Source: Litoreibacter arenae DSM 19593
GTDB lineage: Bacteria; Pseudomonadota; Alphaproteobacteria; Rhodobacterales; Rhodobacteraceae
Assembly: GCF_000442275.2 (NCBI RefSeq)
Contig: NZ_KE557306.1
Location: 548,667 to 612,666, forward strand
Length of the DNA stretch: 64,000 nucleotides
Direction of reading: 5' to 3'
A model generated the notes under the pieces. The model did not search any database, was not told where the DNA came from, and was given only the letters and a program-made list of their open reading frames with translations. Position numbers and translations under genes: made by a program. Below are positions 1 through 9,027 of the stretch, one piece after another (positions within the stretch are counted from its first letter, which is position 1; each line of letters starts with the position of its first letter).

Positions 1-647
1 CAGCGGCCCTGACCGTCGATATGCTTGGTGGCGGAATAGACGATGACGTCGGCGCCAAGCTCCGCCGCCTTGGAAAACGCAGGCGTGGCGAAGACGTTGT
101 CGACAATCACCAGCGCGCCCTTGGCATGGGCAATTTCGGCCACGCCTTTGACGTCGATGACTTCCAGCGTCGGATTGGAGACGGATTCCAGAAACACGGC
201 CTTGGTGTCGTCGCGCACGGCGGCTTTCCATGCCGCAAGGTCGGTGCCGTCGACAAAGGTGACCTCGACCCCGAAGCGGGTCAGCACGTCCTCAAGGATA
301 TACAGACACGATCCGAACAGCGCCTTGGCGGACACCACATGGTCGCCCGCCTTCAGCATGGAGGTCAGCGCCCCACTGACGGCAGCCATACCCGACGCGG
401 TGGCAAATGCGTCCTCGGTGCCTTCCAGCGCGGCAATGCGGTCCTCGAACATGCGCACGGTGGGGTTGCCATAGCGGGCGTAGATGAACTCGTCGGGGCC
501 GCTCTCGATGAAGCGGGCCTCGGCCTGCTCGGGGCTGTCATAGACGAAGCCTTGGGTCAGGAAGATCGCTTCGGACATTTCGCCATATTGGGAACGGCGC
601 GTGCCGCTGTGGACGGATTTCGTGCGGGGGGACCAGTCTTGTGTCAT
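1..647 (-). CDS. metZ: O-succinylhomoserine sulfhydrylase, N-terminal part (runs off the window)
   Basis: This is a PLP-dependent enzyme of the Cys/Met metabolism family, which makes homocysteine from O-succinylhomoserine and sulfide in methionine synthesis. The reading frame starts at the ATG complementary to 645-647 (MTQDWSPRTKSVHSG) and is open to the window edge, about 215 codons. Visible family motifs are RYGNPTVRMFE, the segment EDAFATASGMAAVSG, and SATKHIDGQG close to the edge, whose lysine (about residue 207) should bind PLP. A SAM-II riboswitch and an intrinsic terminator precede it, which supports a methionine-pathway role. The C-terminal half is outside the window, so cystathionine gamma-synthase specificity cannot be fully excluded. 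Confidence 0.87.
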   Translation of the reverse strand, partial: MTQDWSPRTKSVHSGTRRSQYGEMSEAIFLTQGFVYDSPEQAEARFIESGPDEFIYARYGNPTVRMFEDRIAALEGTEDAFATASGMAAVSGALTSMLKAGDHVVSAKALFGSCLYILEDVLTRFGVEVTFVDGTDLAAWKAAVRDDTKAVFLESVSNPTLEVIDVKGVAEIAHAKGALVIVDNVFATPAFSKAAELGADVIVYSATKHIDGQGR

Positions 648-676
648 GTCATCCTCGTGCGGGCACTTGCCCGAAT

Positions 677-708
677 AAAAAAGCCTCCACCGGGAAAAGG
701 GGGAGGCT
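677..708 (-). terminator. Intrinsic terminator/attenuator between SAM-II riboswitch and metZ
   Basis: On the minus strand GAGCCTCC (near 708) pairs with GGAGGCT (near 683) around a short loop, and is followed by a run of six T. It lies in the metZ leader, 3' of the riboswitch and 30 bases before the start codon, so it can act as a SAM-responsive attenuator. Confidence 0.75.
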
Positions 709-721
709 CATAGCAATCCAT

Positions 722-774
722 CCTCTTTAGCAGCATATTTAACGTGGCCCGCAATCCGGTAACAAATCGCCACG
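722..774 (-). promoter_or_regulatory. SAM-II riboswitch aptamer in the metZ leader
   Basis: On the minus strand the leader begins CGTGGCGATTTG and continues with CCACGTTAAATATGCTG then CTAAAGAGG. CGTGG pairs with CCACG (P1). The GATTTG loop strand, the TTAAA strand and the CTAAAGAGG tail match the SAM-II pseudoknot consensus known upstream of alphaproteobacterial met genes. SAM binding is expected to lower metZ expression. The aptamer ends about 75 bases before the metZ start, so it does not cover the ribosome binding site; the terminator hairpin between them suggests transcriptional control. Confidence 0.88.
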
Positions 775-986
775 GGAGAGGAAATACGCCGCTGGGCTGG
801 CGAGGTCAAGGCTGTGGGGTTCACAGGGGGTGAGGTCTGCTTGGAACCCACTTTGCAGATCTTCTACGGTGCGGCTAAAGTCGGCTTCATACATGTCGTG
901 AACAGAACCGTGACGAAAGCAATCCCAGTTTTTCTGAGGATAACCGGTCGCTGGGCTATTCCAGGAAATGAGAAAAGGATTCAAAA

Positions 987-1955
987 ATGTCGGAGCATGG
1001 ATATGAGGACGGGCGCCTTAACCTACCGTTTGTCGGAATCTGTACCTTTGGCAAATATCCATACGTCGAAGACTGGAACGCAATAGACGCGGATGTGGCC
1101 GTTCTGGGTGCGCCTTATGATTTCGGGTGCCAATGGCGGTCAGGTGCCCGCATGGGCCCGCGCGCCATTCGCGAAGCCTCCACTCTCTTTTCCTTCGGTC
1201 ATGCCGGCGCATACGATCACGAAGATGACATAACTTATCTGGAGCCATCAAAGGTCAAGATCGTCGATATCGGTGATGCGGACATTATTCATACCGATAC
1301 GATGAAAAGCCACGCGAACATCGAATATGGTGTTCGCAAAATTCTTGCCGCAGGCGCTATTCCCGTCGTCATGGGAGGCGATCATTCGGTCAACATCCCT
1401 TGTATCAATGCCTTTGACGATCAAGGACCGATACATGTCGTGCAGATCGACGCGCATCTCGATTTTGTCGATGAACGTCACGGCGTAAGATTTGGTCATG
1501 GAAACCCGATGCGTCGCGCCGCTGAAAAGCCCTATGTGACGGGGCTGAGCCAAATCGGCATTCGCAACGTCTCCTCGACCGCGCGCGAAGGCTATGTGGA
1601 TGCCCGCCAAATGGGATCGGACATTCAATCTGTGCGCCAGTTTCGAAAATTGGGTGTCGAGGGTATGTTGGATCGTATTCCAGAGGCTGCCCGGTACTAC
1701 CTGACGATCGATATCGACGCCTTTGATCCGTCAATTGCACCCGGAACCGGAACGCCCAGCCACGGCGGGTTTATCTATTACGAGGTGTTGGAACTGATTG
1801 ACGGGCTTGCCAGGCGTGGCAGCATTGTGGGCGTCGATCTGGTCGAAGTGGCGCCTGATTACGACCCTACAGGGTGCACATCGACGCTCGCAGCACAGGT
1901 ACTGATGAACACCATAGGGCGCATCCTGCATCACAGAGAGATTGCCGTCAGTTGA
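987..1955 (+). CDS. Ureohydrolase family enzyme (agmatinase / guanidinobutyrase type)
   Basis: This 322-aa protein belongs to the arginase/agmatinase superfamily, which hydrolyses guanidino compounds to urea and an amine using two Mn ions. The metal ligands are visible: GGDHS (130-134), DAHLD (155-159) and DIDAFDPS (242-249), plus the FGHGNPMRRA segment that lies by the substrate pocket in agmatinases. The ATG at 987 has an AAGGA ribosome binding site 7 bases upstream. Its base composition is lower in G+C than its neighbours. Which guanidino substrate it uses cannot be read from the motifs. A keto-arginine-type decarboxylase gene lies 1.7 kb downstream, which would fit 4-guanidinobutyrate; agmatine is the usual default. 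Confidence 0.85.
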   Translation: MSEHGYEDGRLNLPFVGICTFGKYPYVEDWNAIDADVAVLGAPYDFGCQWRSGARMGPRAIREASTLFSFGHAGAYDHEDDITYLEPSKVKIVDIGDADIIHTDTMKSHANIEYGVRKILAAGAIPVVMGGDHSVNIPCINAFDDQGPIHVVQIDAHLDFVDERHGVRFGHGNPMRRAAEKPYVTGLSQIGIRNVSSTAREGYVDARQMGSDIQSVRQFRKLGVEGMLDRIPEAARYYLTIDIDAFDPSIAPGTGTPSHGGFIYYEVLELIDGLARRGSIVGVDLVEVAPDYDPTGCTSTLAAQVLMNTIGRILHHREIAVS

Positions 1956-2165
1956 GAGAAGTGGGCATTCGTGGCTTCAGCATTGCCGACTGCTTTGTCC
2001 GGCATGGCAGGCTATGGCGCAAATCGCCAAAGCGTGAAGCCTTATCGGGGTCGCCAGGCAGTACCGAAAGTCAGCCTTGGGTGCCAATTCAACAAAGCAT
2101 CGGAACACGCCTTAAATTACGGCACCGCTTGACAGTTTGCCAGCTCCGCTCCAAGCCTTGGCGCT

Positions 2166-3614
2166 ATGTTTGACGTCCGCCCAGTGGCCTATGTGATCGG
2201 CCTGCTTACCGCCAGCCTCGGGGCTTCGATGCTTGTGCCGATGGCGCTGGACCTGTGGGTGGGCAACGGGCATTGGGCCGCATTCGCCGAAAGCGCGATC
2301 ATCACAGGCGGGACAGGCTTTCTGATGGCGGTGGCGACCGCAAACGGGGCGGGGGACCGACTGACCCTTCAGCAAACCTTCCTGCTGACCACCGGCGTCT
2401 GGTTTGCGCTGCCGGTATTCGGGGCGTTGCCGATGTATCTGGGCGCGACCGAGGCGCGGTATGTCGACGCGTTCTTCGAGTCCATGTCTGGCCTGACCAC
2501 CACCGGCGCGACCGTGTTCACCGGGCTGCAAGACCTGCCGGACGGTTTGAAGCTGTGGCGCTCCATGCTGCAATGGTTCGGCGGCATCGGCATCATCGTG
2601 GTCGCCATGGTGTTCCTGCCGGAATTGCGCGTGGGCGGTATGCAGATTTTCCGCTCCGAGGCGTTTGACACCATGGGCAAGGTGTTGCCGCGCGCCGTGC
2701 AGATCGCGGCCCAGATTTCCTATTTCTACGTCGGCCTGACCATTGCCTGCGCCGTGTCCTATGTCATCGTGGGGATGCCTCCCTTCGAGGCGATCAATCA
2801 TTCGTTGACGACGATGTCCACGGGCGGGTTCTCGACCTCCGATGCGTCTTTCGGGGTCTATCAGGGCGCGCCGGAATATGTGGCGGCGCTGTTCATGATC
2901 CTCGCGTCGCTGCCCTTCGTGCGCTATGTGCAGCTGCTGTCGGGCTCTGCCAAGCCGCTGTTGAAGGACAGCCAGTTACGCGCCTATCTGGCGACGATTT
3001 TCGGCTTCACCATCGTGTTCACCGTGTTCCGTCTGTTTGTCTTCGGCGATCACCCCGAAGAGGGTTTCCGCGAGGGGATATTCAACGTGGTCTCCATCAT
3101 CTCCGGCACGGGCTATGCCAGTGTGGACTACCAGTTGTGGGGCAGCTTTGCCGTGGCGAGCTTCTTCTTCCTTGGCCTGATCGGCGGCTGCGCCGGCTCG
3201 ACCGCGTGCTCGGTCAAGATTTTCCGCTACCAGTTGCTTTTCGCCTCGATCAAGGCGCAGATCCGCCGCATCCACACGCCACACGGCATCTTCCAGCCGC
3301 GCTATGACGGCAAGCCGGTCAGCGACGACGTGCTGTCCTCGGTCATGTCGTTCTTCGTGCTCTTCGTGGTCTCGCTGGGGATGCTGTCGGTATTGCTGGG
3401 CCTGACGGGTCTCGATTTCATCACATCGGTGTCCGGTGCCGCCTCGGCGATTGCCAATATCGGCCCCGGCCTTGGCAGCCAGATCGGCCCGTCGGGCAAT
3501 TTCGGCGGGCTGAACGACACCGCCAAGTGGCTGCTGGCCGCTGGTATGCTCATCGGGCGGCTGGAGCTTCTGGCCGTCTATGCCCTTTTCACCATTCGTT
3601 TCTGGAGAGCCTGA
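2166..3614 (+). CDS. trkH: Trk-type potassium uptake protein TrkH
   Basis: This is a 482-aa polytopic inner-membrane protein that forms the K+ pore of the Trk system, working with the TrkA gating subunit (not in this window). All four selectivity-filter loops are visible in order: SGLTTTGATVF, TTMSTGGFST, SIISGTGYAS and IGGCAGSTACS. The length matches the family. No strong ribosome binding site is seen at the ATG at 2166. The stop codon sits one base before the next gene's start, so the two are probably co-transcribed even though their functions differ. Confidence 0.93.
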   Translation: MFDVRPVAYVIGLLTASLGASMLVPMALDLWVGNGHWAAFAESAIITGGTGFLMAVATANGAGDRLTLQQTFLLTTGVWFALPVFGALPMYLGATEARYVDAFFESMSGLTTTGATVFTGLQDLPDGLKLWRSMLQWFGGIGIIVVAMVFLPELRVGGMQIFRSEAFDTMGKVLPRAVQIAAQISYFYVGLTIACAVSYVIVGMPPFEAINHSLTTMSTGGFSTSDASFGVYQGAPEYVAALFMILASLPFVRYVQLLSGSAKPLLKDSQLRAYLATIFGFTIVFTVFRLFVFGDHPEEGFREGIFNVVSIISGTGYASVDYQLWGSFAVASFFFLGLIGGCAGSTACSVKIFRYQLLFASIKAQIRRIHTPHGIFQPRYDGKPVSDDVLSSVMSFFVLFVVSLGMLSVLLGLTGLDFITSVSGAASAIANIGPGLGSQIGPSGNFGGLNDTAKWLLAAGMLIGRLELLAVYALFTIRFWRA

Positions 3615-3615
3615 C

Positions 3616-5199
3616 ATGTCCACCAAACCCCTAGGCGCACAGCTGTCACATATGTTGAAGACCCGTGGCGTGGGGGTGATCTTCGGCATCCCCGGTGTCC
3701 ATAATCAGGAGATGTATCGCGGGATCGAGGAGGCGGGGATCACCCATGTGCTGGCCCGCAACGAGCAGGGCGCGGGCTTCATGGCGGACGGCTACGCGCG
3801 GGCGACCGGCAAGCCCGGCGTGGCCTATGTGATTACAGGGCCGGGATTGTGCAACATTATGAACCCCGTGGGGCAGGCTTATTCGGATAGCGTGCCGCTG
3901 CTGGTGATTGCATCCTGTCTTGACGAAACCGTGGCCACCCGTGGTCAGTTGCACCAGATGCTGGACCAAGAGGGCGCAGGTGCGACCGTTGCCGACTGGT
4001 CCGAGACCGCGCGCACGGCGGATGCCGCCTACCACCTGATCGACCGTGCGCTGCTGGAGTTCCAGACCTCGCGCGCGCGACCCAAGCTGATGAACGTGCC
4101 GATCGCGGTTCTGGAAGCGGACGCAGCGCCCGCAGGGGACCGTTCGGTGCAGGTTGCGTTCGATGCTCCGAACTCCGGTCAAATTTACCGCATCGCGGGG
4201 ATGCTTAAGGACGCCAAACGTCCGGTGGTGATCCTCGGCGGCGGCGCGCGCAGGACAGGTGACCTTGCAGAGCAGGTGGCCACCAAATCGGGGGCCGCCG
4301 TGTTTATGACCAATGCGGGGCGGGGGCTGTATCCCGACGACGGGCCACGCAGCTTCGGGGCGTGCCTTGGCCGCGCCGGCAGTCTGGATATCTTCGCGCA
4401 GGCCGATCTGGTTCTGGTCTTGGGCAGCGAGCTGTCCGAATGCGACCTGTGGCGCGGCCCGCTGGGCCATGACTGCCCGCTGATCCGCGTCGATCTGGAC
4501 CCGGAGGTGCTGGCCGACCGCCACAATGTCACCGATCCGGTGCTGGCCGACTGCACGGTCTTCTGCGAGGCGCTTTTGGCGGCGATGGAGCCCACAGACA
4601 GCGACTGGGACGCCGCCACCATTACCGCGACGCGGGCGCAATGGCGGGCCGAGACCGACGCCGACCGTCCGGGCATCGTGCCGCTGGTCGACGCATTGCG
4701 GTCGGTGCTGCCGCCCGAGGCGATGATCTTCTCCGACATGACGCAGTTCGCCTATGTCGCCAACGAGACCTTCCCGATGGAGCGCCCCGGCCACTGGCAC
4801 CATCCCTCCGGCTTCGGCACGCTTGGCTATTCCTTGCCTGCCGCCATCGGCGGCAAGGTGGGGGCGGGGGACAAACCGGTGATCTCGATCAACGGCGACA
4901 GCGGCTTCCAGTACAACATTCAGGAACTGGCAACAGCGGTGGAACTGGGCCTGACCCTGCCCATTATCGTCTGGGACAACGGCAAGCTGAAAGAGATCGA
5001 GGACAGCATGATCAACGCCCAGATCGCGCCCAATGCGGTGGTCGCCCGCAACCCTGATTTCTGCAAGCTGGCGGAAGCCTATGGCGCCCGCGCGGTTGCC
5101 CCGCGTTCACTGGAGGCGTTCAAACAAGCGGTCACGGACGCGCTGGCCGCAGATGGGCCCACGCTGATCCATGTGACGCCGGAGACGGCTGGGGGTTAA
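3616..5199 (+). CDS. Thiamine-diphosphate-dependent decarboxylase (5-guanidino-2-oxopentanoate decarboxylase-like)
   Basis: This 527-aa enzyme belongs to the acetolactate synthase / benzoylformate decarboxylase family. The catalytic Glu is E50 in ARNEQGAGFMADGYAR, and the ThDP/Mg motif is NGDSGFQYN followed by WDNGK near residues 425-455. The start ATGTCC at 3616 directly follows the trkH stop and is preceded by GGAGAG. In Pseudomonas the AruI enzyme of the arginine transaminase route is in this family and decarboxylates 2-ketoarginine; overall look and the nearby ureohydrolase favour that role, by inference. A generic acetolactate synthase-like function is the alternative. Confidence 0.7.
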   Translation: MSTKPLGAQLSHMLKTRGVGVIFGIPGVHNQEMYRGIEEAGITHVLARNEQGAGFMADGYARATGKPGVAYVITGPGLCNIMNPVGQAYSDSVPLLVIASCLDETVATRGQLHQMLDQEGAGATVADWSETARTADAAYHLIDRALLEFQTSRARPKLMNVPIAVLEADAAPAGDRSVQVAFDAPNSGQIYRIAGMLKDAKRPVVILGGGARRTGDLAEQVATKSGAAVFMTNAGRGLYPDDGPRSFGACLGRAGSLDIFAQADLVLVLGSELSECDLWRGPLGHDCPLIRVDLDPEVLADRHNVTDPVLADCTVFCEALLAAMEPTDSDWDAATITATRAQWRAETDADRPGIVPLVDALRSVLPPEAMIFSDMTQFAYVANETFPMERPGHWHHPSGFGTLGYSLPAAIGGKVGAGDKPVISINGDSGFQYNIQELATAVELGLTLPIIVWDNGKLKEIEDSMINAQIAPNAVVARNPDFCKLAEAYGARAVAPRSLEAFKQAVTDALAADGPTLIHVTPETAGG

Positions 5200-5334
5200 G
5201 TATTCAGACGACGACGGACCGGAATTTACTTCATTTTAACACGGCATTGTGACGATCCATTCTTGCACGAAACTTTTTGTACATTGGTTCTACGGCCATA
5301 TTCCTCTTATATCCGTTGGTAGAGGAACAGTAAC

Positions 5335-6180
5335 GTGTTTGAGAAAGTGCAGACATTCGGCGACAAGCTACTAAGTAGGCTCGGTCATCACTTAGCGGGA
5401 AAGCTTCACTCGCAGCACGCCAAGTATAAACCGCTCGCTCATATTGATTTCGACCAGCTTTGCCAAACTCTTCAACCCGGTGATATCGTTTTGGTCGAGG
5501 GGAACGAGAGAATTTCAAGCGCGATAAAGTATCTAACCCAGTCTACCTGGTCACATGCCGCCTTGTTTGTTGGCGATGCGCTTCCTGACACAAGCGACGG
5601 ATCGGAACGTCCCCGTCTCATTGAAGTCAACTTGCATGAAGGTTGCGTTGCATCGCCTCTGGGGAAGTATAATGGCTTCAACCTGAGAATTTGTAGGGCA
5701 AGTGCTTTGAGCGACTCGGAGCGCGATGCGTTGATCACATTTATGATTGGCAAACTTGGCGTGAGCTATGATCTGCGCAACATCTTCGACTTGCTGCGCT
5801 ACTTTCTCCCAACACCGCCGATCCCAATCCGATGGCGGCGCAGGATGCTGGCCCTCGGGTCTGGTGATCCTACACGGGCGATCTGTTCTACGTTAATCGC
5901 GCAGGCGTTCCAGTCGATCAATTACCCCATTCTTCCGAACGTTTCATCATCTGATGCCGCGACGACAGAGGCCCGTCGTGAGATTTTTCATATCCGCGAC
6001 TATTCTCTGTTTGCCCCGCGTGATTTCGATCTGTCACCGTACATGCAGGTTGTAAAACCAAGTTTGGAAGGGGGGTTCGATTTCCATAGTCTGGTTTGGG
6101 AAAAAAGTGACGGTAGTGACGGTCGGCGGTCAACCGATGATCGCCCGAACAACGACAATGATGTCTCGACGATTGATTAG
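5335..6180 (+). CDS. YiiX/YebB-like NlpC/P60-superfamily cysteine hydrolase
   Basis: This 281-aa protein has the permuted papain-like arrangement of the YiiX family: LQPGDIVLVEG near residue 45, the His in TWSHAALFVG, the acidic LIEVN strand, and the Cys in AICSTLIAQAF near residue 185. Family members are thought to cleave amide or thioester bonds in lipids or peptides; the substrate here is unknown. The likely start is GTG at 5335 with GAGGAA 9 bases upstream. No signal peptide is evident. The gene has clearly lower G+C than its neighbours and a hydrophilic Asp/Ser/Arg-rich tail, which suggests recent transfer. Confidence 0.7.
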   Translation: MFEKVQTFGDKLLSRLGHHLAGKLHSQHAKYKPLAHIDFDQLCQTLQPGDIVLVEGNERISSAIKYLTQSTWSHAALFVGDALPDTSDGSERPRLIEVNLHEGCVASPLGKYNGFNLRICRASALSDSERDALITFMIGKLGVSYDLRNIFDLLRYFLPTPPIPIRWRRRMLALGSGDPTRAICSTLIAQAFQSINYPILPNVSSSDAATTEARREIFHIRDYSLFAPRDFDLSPYMQVVKPSLEGGFDFHSLVWEKSDGSDGRRSTDDRPNNDNDVSTID

Positions 6181-6205
6181 GGGCTCTGCTCCAAGTCTAA
6201 AAGCA

Positions 6206-7906
6206 TTACTCCCAGCACCCCACCAGCACCGTCATATCGCTGCCCAGAACCGCCAGATCCTCGGGGTCGAGTTGGGTGGTGCTGTCGGAGGCTGCCGCGA
6301 CCATGCCGTTTTCGCTCAGGAATGTCGCCAGTTCGCTGGATTTCAAAGCGAAGCGCACGGAGGCGGGCAGGGCCTTGCCGGTCACGTAATGGTCGACCAG
6401 CATGCCGGTGACCGCGCCGGTCATGTCCATGACAGGGCCGCCTACGTCGCCGAGCAGGGCTTCCAGATCGAGCCGCTTCAACTCCGCCTCGCCGCCAAGA
6501 CCTTTCAGGTCTTCCAGCGTGCCATAGGTCATCGTCGGCGCGTCCAGCGCGCCCTCGTAGGAATAACCTGCGACGGCAACCGGCGCACGCAAACGGCCGA
6601 TGGTTGTGGCAAGCCGCGCGTAGTTGATCGGGACGAGGCTGGTCGTCGGTTCCAGCAGGGCCAGTCCGTTGCCCGTGGCCGTCACATTGGCCTCATAGGT
6701 TCCGTCCAGCGTGATGCGCCCGCAGGCCGCCACGGCTTGCGCGGTGGTCAGCACATGGCCGCGCCCGTCGACATAGAAGCCGGACCGCGACAGCTTGGGC
6801 TGGCGCACGTCCAGACCAGACAGCAGGTCGATGCTTTGCGCCGAAGCATCTGACAGGTCGGGGGACAGGGCACCTTCGGTCACGACCAAGCTGTCCTGCA
6901 TGATCTCGATCACCCGGGCCATGTCTGTGGCCTTGGCAGGGGGGTAGACTAGCGTAAACCCCTTGACATACCCGCCCTCGGCGCGGGCGTAGGAGTACGA
7001 ATGGATTTCGTCGTTCTGCCCCGTCAGCGTGAAGGAATTGCGGTTTCTGGACCGCTCGCCCTCCACCGGCACGATCTCCAGCGTCTGCATGATCTCGTAG
7101 AGACCGTAGAGCGTGTCGTTATCGCCCGCCTGCGAGATGAGCAGCACCTGCACGCCGGAGCCGTCTTTCTCGGCATATTGCACGAAGGGGTATTCGTATT
7201 TGTCGAACTCCACGAGGCCGATGGGCATGGTGATTTCCAGCCCGGCTTTCGACTCCTTGACCTGACCCAACCCCAGAGCGGCCAGCGCGCCGGTGTAATT
7301 GTCCATCAGCACCTTGCGCTGCCTGGTGGTCAGGATACCGGTGACGTCATAGCCGTTCCTGCTTTGCCACTCGCCCATGGAATTGCGGGTGCCGCGCCCA
7401 AAAGAGCCGTCGATGGCCGCGTTGTAGTGGCCGAACCATTGCAGGGCGACCTGAAGCTCTTTCTTCTGGTCGCGGCTAAGCAGGGCCTCATTGGCGCGGG
7501 CCTCGCGCGGGGTTTCGTCCAACTCGACGGGCGCAGGCAAGGCTTGCGGCGCGACGGCTTCGGGCGCAGGGGGCTGCGTGACGCTGCCGCCGATGGGCCA
7601 GAATTGCTGTGTGTAGGGTCCGTTGTCGGACACGTAGCTGTCACGCGGGATGATGCCCGCCCCACGCAACTGGCGCAGCTTGGCTTCGGCCTCGGTCTCG
7701 CTGTAGGGGCCAAGGGCCAGCGCATACCAGCCGGACCGCAGGCGGAAGCCGTTTACGTCCTTCAACTCGGCCCCGTAGGCGCGGGCGCGTTCCTGCGCGG
7801 TGCGCAAATCGGGCAGGGCCTCGACCTGAACCCACGACTGGGAGAACGCGGGAAACGCCACGCTGGATGCGGTCAATAACAAAGCTGCAAATACACTGCG
7901 CGACAT
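6206..7906 (-). CDS. Secreted SPOR / peptidoglycan-binding protein with a degenerate trypsin-like domain
   Basis: This protein of about 566 aa starts MSRSVFAALLL with a signal peptide ending near AFSQ. Next come a SPOR-like domain (SWVQVEALPDLRTAQERARA...GWYALALGPYSE, about 25-90), a peptidoglycan-binding_1-like domain (QWFGHYNAAIDGSFGRGTR, about 155-215) and a trypsin-like fold at about 375-540. In that fold the three catalytic positions are changed: Q390 in LTTAQAV for His, G414 in GNGLALL for Asp, and V488 in GDVGGPV for Ser. It is predicted to bind septal or sacculus glycan without proteolysis. The start at 7906 is preferred over an ATG six codons upstream because GGGGA lies 8 bases before it. 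Confidence 0.8.
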   Translation of the reverse strand: MSRSVFAALLLTASSVAFPAFSQSWVQVEALPDLRTAQERARAYGAELKDVNGFRLRSGWYALALGPYSETEAEAKLRQLRGAGIIPRDSYVSDNGPYTQQFWPIGGSVTQPPAPEAVAPQALPAPVELDETPREARANEALLSRDQKKELQVALQWFGHYNAAIDGSFGRGTRNSMGEWQSRNGYDVTGILTTRQRKVLMDNYTGALAALGLGQVKESKAGLEITMPIGLVEFDKYEYPFVQYAEKDGSGVQVLLISQAGDNDTLYGLYEIMQTLEIVPVEGERSRNRNSFTLTGQNDEIHSYSYARAEGGYVKGFTLVYPPAKATDMARVIEIMQDSLVVTEGALSPDLSDASAQSIDLLSGLDVRQPKLSRSGFYVDGRGHVLTTAQAVAACGRITLDGTYEANVTATGNGLALLEPTTSLVPINYARLATTIGRLRAPVAVAGYSYEGALDAPTMTYGTLEDLKGLGGEAELKRLDLEALLGDVGGPVMDMTGAVTGMLVDHYVTGKALPASVRFALKSSELATFLSENGMVAAASDSTTQLDPEDLAVLGSDMTVLVGCWE

Positions 7907-8085
7907 ACTCAAATCCCCATTCATAAATCAGGCGATCTGCGAGCCGCCCCGAATCTGTTGGCGCAAGTTATCACTTGGGGCGGCAGGTGCATCTGAAAAG
8001 GACGTGAGCGGTTAAGGGCTCTGTTGATTGACCCCCCCACACGGGTTGCCTATTGAGAGGCCAAATGAACTTCAGGGCGAGCATC

Positions 8086-9027
8086 ATGGCCGAAAAGCTG
8101 CAAAAACCGCGCTCCTTTCAGGAGATCATCATGCGTCTGCAAAGCTATTGGGCAGCGCAGGGCTGCGCGGTGTTGCAGCCCTATGACATGGAAGTGGGGG
8201 CAGGGACGTTCCACCCTGCGACAACGCTGCGCGCACTGGGCTCCACGCCGTGGTCGGCTGCCTATGTGCAACCGTCCCGCCGCCCCACCGACGGGCGCTA
8301 TGGCGACAGCCCGAACCGGTGGCAGCATTACTACCAGTATCAGGTGATCATCAAACCTTCGCCGCCCGATTTGCAGGCGCTCTACCTCGGCTCTCTAGAG
8401 GCCATCGGCATCGACATGAAGATGCACGACATCCGCTTCGTCGAAGATGACTGGGAAAGCCCGACGCTGGGCGCATGGGGGCTGGGCTGGGAGGTCTGGT
8501 GCGACGGCATGGAAGTGTCGCAGTTCACCTATTTCCAGCAGGTGGGCGGCCACGACTGCAAGCCGGTGTCAGGCGAGCTGACCTACGGGTTGGAGCGCCT
8601 CGCCATGTATGTGCTGGGCTTCGACGACGGCAACGAGATGCCGTTCAACGACCCCGACGCACCGATCCCGCTGACCTATGGCGACGTGTTCCGCGAGGCG
8701 GAGGCGCAATACGCCCGCTGGAACTTCGACGTGGCCGACACCGACACGCTGCTGCAACACTTCAAGGACGCGGAGGCCGAATGCGCCCGCATCCTCGCGC
8801 AGCCCGCGGAAGACCCCAAAACCGGCCGTCGCATCGTCATGGCGCAGCCTGCCTATGATCAGGCCATCAAGGCGTCGCACCTGTTCAACCTGCTGGACGC
8901 GCGGGGCGTGATCTCGGTCACCGAGCGTCAGGCCTATATCGGGCGGGTGCGCACGTTGGCGGTCGCCTGTGCGGATGCCTTCGTGCAGACGAAAGCGGGC
9001 GGCTACACGCCGGAAAACGCGGCATGA
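8086..9027 (+). CDS. glyQ: Glycine--tRNA ligase alpha subunit
   Basis: This is the catalytic subunit of the alpha2-beta2 bacterial glycyl-tRNA synthetase, which charges tRNA-Gly. Family blocks seen are [36 protein letters not shown] and [18 protein letters not shown]. The start chosen at 8086 ([12 protein letters not shown]) gives 313 aa, close to homologues. An ATG at 8065 with a GAGAGG just upstream would add seven residues and is a real alternative. The gene overlaps the next by four bases (ATGA), and glyS follows. Confidence 0.95.
   Translation: MAEKLQKPRSFQEIIMRLQSYWAAQGCAVLQPYDMEVGAGTFHPATTLRALGSTPWSAAYVQPSRRPTDGRYGDSPNRWQHYYQYQVIIKPSPPDLQALYLGSLEAIGIDMKMHDIRFVEDDWESPTLGAWGLGWEVWCDGMEVSQFTYFQQVGGHDCKPVSGELTYGLERLAMYVLGFDDGNEMPFNDPDAPIPLTYGDVFREAEAQYARWNFDVADTDTLLQHFKDAEAECARILAQPAEDPKTGRRIVMAQPAYDQAIKASHLFNLLDARGVISVTERQAYIGRVRTLAVACADAFVQTKAGGYTPENAA

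Noticed and set aside
814..1086. 90-codon open frame ahead of the ureohydrolase
   Set aside because: It overlaps the ureohydrolase start in another frame and has no supported start; the real start at 987 has a good ribosome binding site.
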